Shown one piece after another: positions 28,406 through 36,721 of a DNA stretch of 45,451 nucleotides. Position 1 is the first letter of the stretch, and each line of letters starts with the position of its first letter. Made by a program: the position numbers and the translations under genes. The notes beneath the pieces are model-generated. The model worked only from the letters and a program-made list of their open reading frames with translations, ran no database searches and had not been told where the DNA came from. Source of the DNA: Smittium mucronatum (Eukaryota > Kickxellomycota > Harpellomycetes > Harpellales > Legeriomycetaceae). The stretch covers positions 1-45,451 of the forward strand of contig LSSL01003140.1 of the NCBI GenBank assembly GCA_001953115.1, written 5' to 3'.

Positions 28406-29179
28406 GTTATTAATCAAAATTATTAACTTTATAAAACTTCCCATCCATTTTCAGTTTATTTATCAAAACTAAATCAAATAAAAAGAAGAATAGATTTCTT
28501 ACATTAATTCCATCTTTTATCAAAATAAAATTTTGGAGATTTTATATAGTTTTTTAATTTTATCTAAGTATTAAAAGAAATTGCTGTAAGCAATAAGAGA
28601 TAAAGTGAGAATTTATTCGAGATGTGTCTATAATAATCTTGACATATTTATATAAATTACAAACTTTCTGTTCATAAATTTGAAGTCTATAAGCATAACT
28701 GTCTAAGAACAAAAAAACGAATTTATTCATTTGATTTCTTTATTTTCATAACTGTTATGAATCATAAGTTACTTCATAAATTTTCGAATAAGAAATGATA
28801 ATTTTAATGAAAATAAAATTAAAAAAAGAATTTTTTTCTATAAAAACAATATTTAATTGTTTTAAACCTTTAAAGCAAATAAGAATATATTAATTGTTTT
28901 TTATTCAAAAAATTCAGTTTAAACGTATTATAAAATATTAATTTATGTTTTAGTTGGGATCTTCTATACAAAGCTTATGGGAATTAAACTTTTGTACCTT
29001 GGATTGAAAAATCAAAGTCACATACACTTATCATTTTTTTATTATAATGAATAAAAAAATATCAGTTTTCAATCAGAGGATTTTAAATTCTAGTTTAAAT
29101 TTTTTGGACCAATTTGATTCAAAAATAAAAAATAGTCATAAAACCATTATAAATTTAACAAATTTGATAATTTAAAAAA

Positions 29180-29460
29180 AAGCTTTCGTTATTAATAAAA
29201 CACGTTTAATTGAAAAATTTGCTCTTATTTGAAAATGATTTTTGTTTTTAAATGAATCTTAACCATTAAATAAAACGAGTTTAGTTCAAAATAAACCTCT
29301 TATAACACTTTTAATGTGTTTTTAACATTATAAAAAATTAATGTTACGCTTTTTAAAAAATTTGAAATAATTGGGACTATTTTTTTTTATTGAAATTATA
29401 TCCAATTTCGAGCCTATAACACCATTAAAGGCATCAGTTGCGTTGGTAGCCTAATAAAAT
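29180..29460 (-). repeat. Right arm of foldback element
   Basis: Inverse complement of 28130-28405, ending in GTTGCGTTGGTAGCC near 29451. The outer end runs directly into the DIRS element B terminal repeat. Confidence 0.8.
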
Positions 29461-29466
29461 TAAAAA

Positions 29467-29662
29467 GTGCGTGAAATTTATTATATTTCAGAGAGAAATA
29501 TTAAGTGTTACTATCTTATTGAATAAAATTAAAATTAAAATCTAAAGTCAATAACATCTAGTAAATGAAATGAGCTTTTTTTTATTTTATTTTATTTTTT
29601 ATAGACTGCACGGATTGTGAATAGTGCTATCCTTATCATCTTTTCTTGCGCAAAGGTACTCT
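29467..29662 (+). repeat. 5' inverted terminal repeat of DIRS element B
   Basis: Inverse complement of about 33505-33700. The core GTGAATAGTGCTATCCTTAT (29618-29637) continues TCATCTT and is matched inversely at about 33525-33551. The matching region also includes AGTAAATGAAAT.AGCT and AGAGAGAAA blocks. Confidence 0.85.
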
Positions 29663-29822
29663 ACCAGCTAAAAGATTTTCAAACTAAAAAATACTTTATA
29701 CATATAATAATATAAATTCTAATCTTTTCAATTAAAGACAATATATTCAGAGGCTAAGAATATGCTTATTTGACTGACACAAAAATTCAATATTTAAATG
29801 GGAAAGCATCCCTGAAGAGGAA

Positions 29823-30560
29823 ATGGCGGATCCTTTCGTAACCACTAGAACAACAGTTAATGACCTCTCTGTATATCCAGAACTCATTAATGCACTTCCA
29901 TCTATTGAAGAAGACTTCTTTAGATCACATCTGGCCAAAGAAGAGCGTAAATTGGCCATTTATTCTTGCCCAAAAACAAGTTCAATAAAATATAACCCCC
30001 CGAAGTTGAATTACTCCGCATAAAAAACCATTAAAAAGACAGAATCAAATTTCTACTGGACCCAGCAGGCTCTTGCTCAAGCTGCTGGCCAATTGATTAT
30101 ATGTACATGGGAAAATTCATGGATCACCAGGAATAAACATATCCGATGACCCTGAAATAATATTTGCAACTATCATGAGTACACTTTTATCGGAAATTGC
30201 GAACACCGTCACTTAGGCGAGAATCCAAAACCCCCAAAAAGGATTGGTTTTTACCGGGAAGCCTATACAGCTGGCGACTTCAAATCCAAAACCACTATTG
30301 AATCAGGAGAAACTAATTGTTCTTATTTCTAAAAAAACGCCAGTGAGAAGACAGCGAATACAGCCCTTTCGTAGGCGTCGGCAGATTGCGTTCACCAGTG
30401 ATTCGCAAAGCGGCAGTACTGTTTTGGAAAAAAGTCATAAGGCTGCAACCATGAGCGAATCTAGCTCTAGCAGCAAAAACCAAGGCCGATAGTTAAACTT
30501 TTGTGGATCAGGTCGGGGTCGAAGGAGGGGGTCCCGGCAGGGACAATAAACGATCACTCA
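29823..30560 (+). pseudogene. Gag-like protein remnant of DIRS element B
   Basis: Starts at the ATG reading MADPFVTTRTTVNDLSVYPE and is open for 66 codons to a stop at 30021. Similar coding sequence continues in shifted frames (QALAQAAGQL; ANTVT; then GKPIQLATSNPKPLLNQEKL at 30244-30492). It ends in a basic Gly/Arg-rich tail, FCGSGRGRRRGSRQGQ, near 30505-30555, like an RNA-binding tail. In DIRS elements the first frame encodes the capsid/nucleocapsid-like protein that packages element RNA. I assign this one by position before the RT and by the Arg/Gly tail; I recognise no zinc knuckle. At least two frame breaks and two stops make it a pseudogene. Confidence 0.65.
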
Positions 30561-31400
30561 GTTTGGGATCACATATATATGTTCAAATCAGCTTGGTTCA
30601 GGCTGGCCGACAACCGATAGGCTTTGAACATAGCAGAGAAGATATTCAGAATCCCATTCAAGAACCAAGCTTCGATTCTGGAGTGGCTGGATGAAGTGAA
30701 AAAATAAACTAATCAAAGAGGAAAGCAAGATTATAACAGAGAAGGTATCAGAATTTTTAGTAAAACGAGAAATAGAGGAGGTTTAGCTTAAGAAACCTGT
30801 ATTTTTCAGCCAACTATTATCATTTCGAAGAAGACTGGAGGACTCAGATCAGTTTTAGATCTTTAAAAGATCAATAAATAGGTGGATTTGCAAAATTTAT
30901 AGATGGAGACACTCTTCTCAATCTGCACAATTATTTGCAATAAGGATTATCTTATTTCACTTGATTTAAAAGATGAATTTTCCCACTTGATAATCTAAAT
31001 AAATTGAAGAAAATGCCATCGATTTAACTGAAATGGGAGAAAGTTACAGTTAAACGTCCTAAAATTCTTTATATTACTAAGCCAGATAAAATTCATGAAG
31101 ATTTTCCAGAAAGTTTTGGACTAGACCAGGTCAAATGGAATACGAATTTCATCTTATCTAGAAGATCCAACAATCATGGGAGATATTAATGAAGCGTGCA
31201 GTAGCAGTACGCATTTAGTTTACTCCAAGCTATTAGGGCTTAGATTCAAGGTCAAAGCGTACAAGTATTTCACAATACCATCTCAAAAAATTTGTCATTT
31301 AATTATGGTGATAAATACCATGGAAATGGCAACAAAGGTACCCTCTTCAAAAATAAGGTGTCTGAAATGAGAGGCAGGGAGATTTTCGAGAGCAGTCCAG
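30505..31400 (+). pseudogene. Reverse transcriptase remnant of DIRS element B
   Basis: A clear but broken RT. Fragments in order are YMFKSAWFRLADNR (DIRS N-terminal block), IISKKTGGLRSVLDL (near 30815-30860), LISLDLKDEFSHLI (near 30950-30990, motif A with its Asp) and GIRISSYLEDPTIMGDINEA (near 31140-31190). The last is the motif C region where active enzymes have YxDD; here it is YLED, with the first Asp of the pair replaced by Glu. SSKIRCLKEAGRFSRAVQTKLRFLAIFI-type sequence follows across a stop at 31368. The RT would copy element RNA to DNA. Many in-frame stops and the changed active site show that it is dead. Confidence 0.88.
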
Positions 31401-31636
31401 ACGAAACTGAGATTTCTAGCAATTTTTATAAGAAAATTTAAATCAATTTCTGCAGCTCTTCTTCCAGGAAGGTCAATTTTATGTAGAATTCTAGATCTAA
31501 AGAATCAATCTCTTGTGAAATAAATGCATGTAACACGAAATTTATATTAACGATCCCAGCAGTCCAGAACCAAAAATTCTGAAAAAACCATTTAGCATCA
31601 TGGAACAGACTCTCTTTCTTACCAGAAATTCCAGAA

Positions 31637-32200
31637 ATGGTAGTTTTTTCAGATTCTAGAAACAAAGCCTGGGGAATAGTAGTAGGATCCCAAATTTACA
31701 GCTGGTTATGGAATCTGAAGAAGGAAAGAATACAAATCAATGCAAAGAAACTTTTAACCGTTATAAATGCTATCAGGTTCAAAAAGATAGTAAGACATTC
31801 AGTGCTGACATACTCAGACAACTTGACAACACTTGCGTACGTTGTGAGGTTTATAGGAACAACTTCCCCAGAATTACTTGGTATGGCGGAAAATATATGG
31901 ATTCATTTTTTAAGGACAAAAATTCGCCCAAAAGTAACTTACGTTCCATCTGTCTTGAGCCCAGCGGATTGTCCGAGCAGATTAATAGCACAAACAGAAT
32001 GTTCAATAGCACAGGAGACATTCTCGATTCTGGAAGAGCTACACGGTCGACAAGATATGGATATGTTAGCATCACATCTCGACAAGAAAGCGATAAAATA
32101 TTACAGACGGTTTCTGTATGCGAAATCGGTGGTACAGAACGCATTGTCTCATACCTGGACGGAATGGATCAGCATTATGGATTTAGCCCATATATTCTAA
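31637..32200 (+). pseudogene. RNase H and connecting domain of DIRS element B
   Basis: Open for 187 codons, the longest intact part of the element. It begins MVVFSDSRNKAWGIVVGSQI, the first RNase H strand with an acidic residue (SDSR; the usual form is TDAS), then NAKKLLTVINAI (the Glu expected in the A-helix is Lys here), YSDNLTTLAYV (catalytic Asp) and SPADCPSR at the end of the domain. The next 65 residues, with DMDMLASHLDKKAIKYYRR and LSHTWTEW, match the segment that usually follows RNase H in DIRS and Ngaro elements. RNase H removes the RNA strand during reverse transcription. It is separated from the RT by stops, and loss of the helix Glu suggests inactivity. Confidence 0.85.
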
Positions 32201-32261
32201 TATCCCAGGTTGTTCAAAAGGTCAGACGAGAAAAAACTACCATGGCTCTAATAACGCCGAC

Positions 32262-33391
32262 GTGGGTATTTGTTGTGTGGTATCCAAATCTAATGGCACT
32301 ATAAATATCATGGCCGCTAATCTTACAGGCGACCAAGATAATACCAGAATCCAAAAGCTGAAAATCTCCATTCTCAGAGAACAAGCAGTGGCTATTGATG
32401 GTATGGAGGATCAGCGGCGTTTTCTCGAAATACAAGATCTTGGAAATTATGCCGTTGACCTTATCCTTTCAAACGAACAAAGTTTCCAGCGTCGATTGAG
32501 GTACAGTTCTGTGCAACAACGTTTTTTAGACTGGCGCATCTTTAACAACATAACTGACCGTAAATCGGCTCCACATATAATTAACTATTTGGCTGAAATT
32601 TACACAGTCGAAAAGCCGAAAATTTGATCTATAAAGACATACAAATCGGCTTTGAAAAAGCTTACTGAAGACGCCGATACAATATCACAACACCCAATAC
32701 TTTCGGAATTTACAAAAATTGTGAAGATTCTTTATTAAAATCTTTCATAAGGCTCTTTATCGACATATCACCGGTAATAGATCTGTTTGGAGAATGGGGA
32801 CCTTCAAAATATCTGTCGATAAAAAAGCTGACTGCGAAATTTTACTGGCTCCCATCAGTCACAGGATTCCTTAGAGAGCGATATCCATAGGATCTACTAT
32901 GCGAGAAGCCGTTTGGATAAAGGAGTACTTAATATGATCATAGTCGCACCCAAGGAAAAAAGAGGCGGTTTACCGGTGAAAAAGTTTTGCAGGATAAGCC
33001 CACATTCAGACCCCACACTATACTCATTAATAGTATAAAATGTATACAAGGAAAAAATAGCGGTTAATCTGTGTCCGAATCCTCACTCGAACAATGCAAA
33101 TGGACCGTTAATAGACTTTTGGAATTTGTAAACGACAAAAACAAGCCTCTATTAGTGGAAAGTATAACTAGATACATCCACTCTATCTCAAGCAGGATAC
33201 AGAGAGACCAAAATACACAGATACCAAAAGGAAGGACGATAGAGGCAACCCTGGTAGCAAATTCTCGAGCCTCTTCTGATGATATAGTTACGCACTCCTT
33301 CTGGTCTAACTATACCATCTTCGACTCATACTATCGACTCACAAGGAATTCCTCAAACAAACTTACTGAGTCGATTTTAAATTTGGAATAA
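32262..33391 (+). pseudogene. Tyrosine recombinase remnant of DIRS element B
   Basis: Three pieces in different frames. The first, 32262-32627, includes MAANLTGDQDNTRIQKLKIS and ends LAEIYTVEKPKI; this is probably the linker and start of the core-binding domain. The second, about 32628-33060, has TYKSALKKLTEDADT, LSIKKLTAKFYWLPSVTGFL and IVAPKEKRGG-type traces; the Arg box after TGFL is degraded (TGFLRERYP then stop). The third, 33071-33391, is open for 106 codons and reads VESITRYIHSISSRIQRD, then SSDDIVTHSFWSNYTIFDSY, with the W and terminal Tyr of the family catalytic domain. The enzyme integrates the circular DNA intermediate without target duplication. Two breaks make this copy inactive. 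Confidence 0.82.
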
Positions 33392-33489
33392 CTTAATATG
33401 TCTCCTCTCTGAGATATAAAGCTAGAATTATTTGAGCTTTTATGAGCTAATAATAAATCATATTATATAATGAGAGGAGTCATATTAAG
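33392..33489. repeat. Local inverted repeat beside the recombinase stop
   Basis: CTTAATATGTCTCCTCTC (33392-33409) and GAGAGGAGTCATATTAAG (33472-33489) are inverse complements at 17 of 18 positions with a 62-base spacer. The left arm begins at the recombinase stop codon. A related CAATATGTCTCCT lies at the 5' end of element A. Confidence 0.8.
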
Positions 33490-33734
33490 TCCTACCCACC
33501 CAACCACATGTTACCTTTGCGGAAGATGATAAGGATAGCACTATTCACGTACCGTACAGTCTATACCAAAAAAAAATAATAATAATTTTTTTTAGCTAAT
33601 TTCATTTACTATATTTTATTGGTTTATATTTTTGGTTTAGTTTTAATTTAATAAGATGTAAACACTTTTTACGTTTTCTCTCTAAAATATAAAATGAATT
33701 AATATTCGCTCATAAGAGCTCGAATAATTCTAAC
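33421..33734. repeat. Second, nested inverted repeat at the 3' end of DIRS element B
   Basis: The 27 bases at 33421-33447 (GCTAGAATTATTTGAGC...TGAGC) and those at 33708-33734 (GCTCATAAGAGCTCG...CTAAC) are inverse complements at 24 of 27 positions. Element A has both arms too, at about 23134-23160 and 22871-22894, so the arrangement is a property of the family. It may correspond to the internal complementary region of DIRS elements. Confidence 0.75.
33508..33700 (-). repeat. 3' inverted terminal repeat of DIRS element B
   Basis: Inverse complement of 29467-29662. GTTACCTTTGCGGAAGATGA, AAGGATAGCACTATTCAC, GTACAGTCTAT, AGCTAATTTCATTTACTA and AATAAGATG..AACACT appear in the same order as the reversed 5' end. 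Confidence 0.85.
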
Positions 33735-34246
33735 ATTAATGGGGGTGATTTCTGACTCTATTTGGTAGGTTCTTCGATAAAACGGACGTTTTTCAGGCAA
33801 GAGATTCGTATTTCTTTATTTAGCAAATTTAATATTTAATTAAAATTCGGGTTTTATTATATTAAAGGACTGGATGTAGCAAGTAATAATCCGTGTAATT
33901 TTAAAGAGGTAAAGTATGCTAAAAATATGAATCTATACAATGACATTAAGCCAATAGTATGCTCAAATTTAATCTGTCTATAAGGCTTTGCAGGAAAAGG
34001 GGTTTTGTTTGTCTAAGAATATTCCAGTATAAGAAATTGACTAAGAAAAGCTTATTTAGATGCAAAAGAAAGTGGCTATGGAAGTTTATTTAGGTGTAAA
34101 AGATATAGATTTGAAAATTTGCTGTTTATTTTTTTTTTACTGGATATTTATTTTAAATTAATAAAAAGTTCTAAAAACTAATTTAAAAAAGTTAAAAAAA
34201 GTGGAAATTTTTCGAAATTTTTTGTCACATAACCTCCCCTCTGCCG

Positions 34247-34283
34247 CTCTAGCAGCTCCATACCTCGAGATCATTGGTTCAAG
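34247..34283 (+). repeat. Bipartite motif CTCTAGC-N21-TGGTTCAAG (copy 1)
   Basis: CTCTAGC and TGGTTCAAG separated by 21 bases. The same 7+9 bases with the same spacing occur at 44118-44154, while the centre is poorly conserved (8 of 21 by my count). GGTTCAA resembles the core of a pol III B box, but no tRNA fold can be drawn. Confidence 0.5.
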
Positions 34284-34315
34284 GTTGCTAATTATTTATT
34301 TTTTAATATAAGTCT

Positions 34316-34381
34316 GAATCAACCAATATAATTTATTTAAATCAAAATGAATCAACCAATATAATTTATTTAAACCAAAAT
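34316..34381 (+). repeat. 33-bp perfect-length tandem duplication
   Basis: Two 33-base units starting GAATCAACCAATATAATT, identical except for one T/C difference near the end. A third unit begins (GAAT) and then diverges. Confidence 0.9.
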
Positions 34382-35260
34382 GAATAATTTCTTCAATTTG
34401 CATATAAATTTACAAATTGTTTCAATTATAGAAAATAAAAAAAACTGCATTTGAGGATCAGAACCAATACTTTTATGATTTAATTTTCATTTAAAAGTTC
34501 CAGATTATGTTGGCTATTAATAAAGTAAAGATGCAATGTTCGCATAAACTCAGAATATAATAAATTTCACTTTAAATAATTCCATTTCCAAGCTAAAATG
34601 GTTGTTGAGGTATATACCTAAACTAAACTAATATCTAGTGCGTTTATTAAATATGCGGCTTTTTTAATAAAAAAAATACGCTTTTTAATGCTAAGGAAAT
34701 CTGTTAAAGATAAAAATTATCTAAAGTCACTTTAATTATTAAAGATAAGTTGGAAAGAATTATAGATTCGTTTTTGCTAGCAGAAAACTAAATATGCATC
34801 TAATAAACAAAAAAAGATATTAAACCTAAAAGTAGGAATCTAATGATAAAATACAAACAAGAGTGATTTGAAACTCTTGATAGCTCTGTTAGTAATCTCA
34901 CATATAATCCCCCACTCCCCAAACATTCTATTATGTAAATTAACTTTTTAATATATGATATTGTTTAGAGCTGAAATGGGGAGGGGGTTAGGATTAAACT
35001 CAAATGCAATTGGGTTGAAGCAACATGTTTGAACACTTTTGATTAATAATCCAAAAAAAATCTATTCTTTCCCTCTTGTCTTTTCTGAAGAGTAAAGGGT
35101 TGAGTTGCATGAAAAAGCTAAGAGAGTGCTCATACTTTCAAGTTTTTTGATATCAAGCAAAGACAACACCAAAGATAATGGGTAATAATGACTTTAGATA
35201 ATGGAGATGGAAAGCAGAAAAAAAAAGGAAAAAGTGAGAGGCTGGGGGAAAAAGAAAAAG

Positions 35261-35268
35261 TATATAAA
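35261..35268 (+). promoter_or_regulatory. TATA box of the secreted-protein gene
   Basis: TATATAAA lies 120 bases before the ATG at 35388, after a purine-rich stretch (35214-35260). It is the only strong TATA element in a locally GC-richer segment, so it is a good candidate for the core promoter. Confidence 0.5.
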
Positions 35269-35387
35269 GAGTGACATTTCATTCCAATCTGATTAAACCA
35301 ACAAGCGGCAAATATTTTTCAAATTTTCACTGAACCCAAATTTTGCAGTTGATCAAAGACCACTTCATCAAACCAAACAGTAAAATA

Positions 35388-36140
35388 ATGAAATTCATGA
35401 CACTCAACAAAATTTCAGCCGCAAGCCTTTTGGTTTCCATGTTTACTGTGCATGGTGTCCCCGCAGGTTCTGGCCCTTTTAATCAACAAGTTAATGGTTA
35501 TAATCCTCCTCAAACTTTTCAACCTTCTGGATCGGGTAACGATATTCGTGGTATATCCAGTGGTGGATTTAGACTTAGCCAAGCTGACCATAATAGATAC
35601 CAAAATCATGGTTTAGAATATTTTAATGGCCAGAAAGGATCCAGTCAATTTAGCCAAAATACCAATTTGGCACTTAGTTGGAATCATGGTAGAATTAGCC
35701 AAAATCAATTATCTAGTAATGAACATGAAACTTTTAATTATGAAATAAGGAGAAATGAATGTGGATTTGGGTTTATTAGAGGTCTTTATGGGTGTAATGA
35801 CTATAAACAAAATAGATTAGGATTTTACGGTAGAGAAACAAAATCCAGATACCAAGATTATAGAGAGTTTAATTTTGATATCAATCAGAATCACTTTAAT
35901 CCATTGTATGGGATTAATCTCTTAGCACCTTCCCCAATATCACAAAATGATCCGAATAAGAATAATCTATTCAATCTTTTCAGTCATAACCAAAACCGAC
36001 TCCACACAGAATCGCCCCAAAAACCAATACACTACGTTGACCAAAAACTCAAATACCAAAACTACAATAAATATTTTTCAACTTGGAATCAAAATAATTT
36101 CGGTTCGGGTGACCAACAGCATTATAGTCCCTGGAGTTGA
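35388..36140 (+). CDS. Secreted Asn/Gln-rich protein, family unknown
   Basis: Single-exon gene for 250 residues. The open frame extends upstream without an ATG, so I use the first ATG, reading MKFMTLNKISAASLLVSMFT. It is followed by VHGVPAGSG, giving a signal peptide likely cut near residues 23-26. The mature part is rich in N, Q, S, G, F, Y and H, with recurring short forms such as SQN, NQN and QNRL. It has no transmembrane segment or GPI-type tail and no N-glycosylation sequon that I can see. Two cysteines close together (in NECGFGFIRGLYGC) could form one disulfide loop. The composition suggests an adhesive, structural or prion-like secreted protein, but I recognise no domain and assign no function. 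TATA box at 35261. Convergent with TRM8. Confidence 0.75.
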   Translation: MKFMTLNKISAASLLVSMFTVHGVPAGSGPFNQQVNGYNPPQTFQPSGSGNDIRGISSGGFRLSQADHNRYQNHGLEYFNGQKGSSQFSQNTNLALSWNHGRISQNQLSSNEHETFNYEIRRNECGFGFIRGLYGCNDYKQNRLGFYGRETKSRYQDYREFNFDINQNHFNPLYGINLLAPSPISQNDPNKNNLFNLFSHNQNRLHTESPQKPIHYVDQKLKYQNYNKYFSTWNQNNFGSGDQQHYSPWS

Positions 36141-36721
36141 ATAGCATAGCCATCGATTTCCAGAAATTTCGAATCTGTAAGGGAAATCCGATGCAATAAG
36201 TTAGATTTTAGTTTTTATTAAAGTACTTAATTTTTTAAAAGGTATTTTGGTAAATATAAATAAAATGATTTCTATTAGTATAAAAATTACATCGTCTTAA
36301 TATCGAAGAGTAGAAAACATGTAGAAGTTGTGGGGGACGTCGGGGATGAATAACCCGCATAATGATCTTATTAAAAATATTATTTTTTTATTACGCGAGT
36401 ACATTTTCTCCTTCATCCAAACCAAACCAGACTCAAAATTTGGTTACTATAAATAAAAAAAAGGCCAATTGATATTTAGGAGAAATAAGAGTATGGATAG
36501 AAAAGCGTGAAAACGAGATGTTATAAATGAAGCAATTTATTTATGGATTGTCTAATAGTCGAATTCAAGGTGGATATATATTTTTTTAAAAACTTAATAA
36601 AACTTTTAGAAAAAAAAAAAAAAGTAAAAATGAATTTAATAAAAGCAATGCTATAACACTTGTTTATAGATGAGGATAACTAACCAAGATTATATATATA
36701 TATATATATATATTAATATTT
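36141..36721. other. Convergent intergenic region
   Basis: AT-rich 3' regions of the secreted-protein gene and TRM8. Contains AATAAA-type signals and an (AT)n microsatellite at 36689-36713. No coding sequence. Confidence 0.6.
36689..36713. repeat. (AT)12 microsatellite
   Basis: Uninterrupted AT dinucleotides ending 9 bases beyond the TRM8 stop codon, so within its 3' untranslated region. Confidence 0.95.

Larger units (their letters stand above)
28130..29460. mobile_element. Non-coding foldback (MITE-like) element
   Basis: Two arms of about 280 bp, 28130-28405 and 29180-29460, are inverse complements with scattered mismatches. Each outer end reads CTACCAACGCAA, then (A/T)G..CCTTTAATGG.GTTA, then AGGCTCGAAATT. 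The 775-bp centre has no open frame. A diverged copy of the right half lies at 720-1425, so this is a dispersed family and not a local palindrome. The structure fits a non-autonomous foldback element; I see no transposase. The right arm ends within about 10 bp of the start of DIRS element B, which suggests that one inserted at the edge of the other. Confidence 0.7.
29467..33734 (+). mobile_element. DIRS-like retrotransposon B (degenerate)
   Basis: A 4.27-kb element with, in order, a 5' terminal repeat (29467-29662), a gag-like frame, an RT, an RNase H, a tyrosine recombinase and a 3' inverted repeat (33508-33700). RT plus tyrosine recombinase with inverted ends, and no integrase or LTR, is diagnostic of DIRS-type elements. 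Frames are interrupted by stops and frameshifts and the RT active site is altered, so it is not autonomous. It is better preserved than element A, which lies in opposite orientation 2.1 kb away. I recognise no methyltransferase domain, which some DIRS elements carry. It is flanked on the left by a foldback element and on the right by AT-rich spacer and the gene island. Confidence 0.88.
33735..35260. other. AT-rich spacer
   Basis: No gene recognised. It holds a 33-bp tandem duplication (34316-34381), a bipartite motif shared with 44118-44154, and, from about 34880, sequence of higher GC that leads into the promoter of the secreted-protein gene. Confidence 0.5.

Noticed and set aside
34230..34290. 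Possible tRNA gene from the GGTTCAA B-box-like sequence
   Set aside because: No T-stem can be paired around GGTTCAA, no acceptor stem is present, and A-box to B-box spacing is too short.
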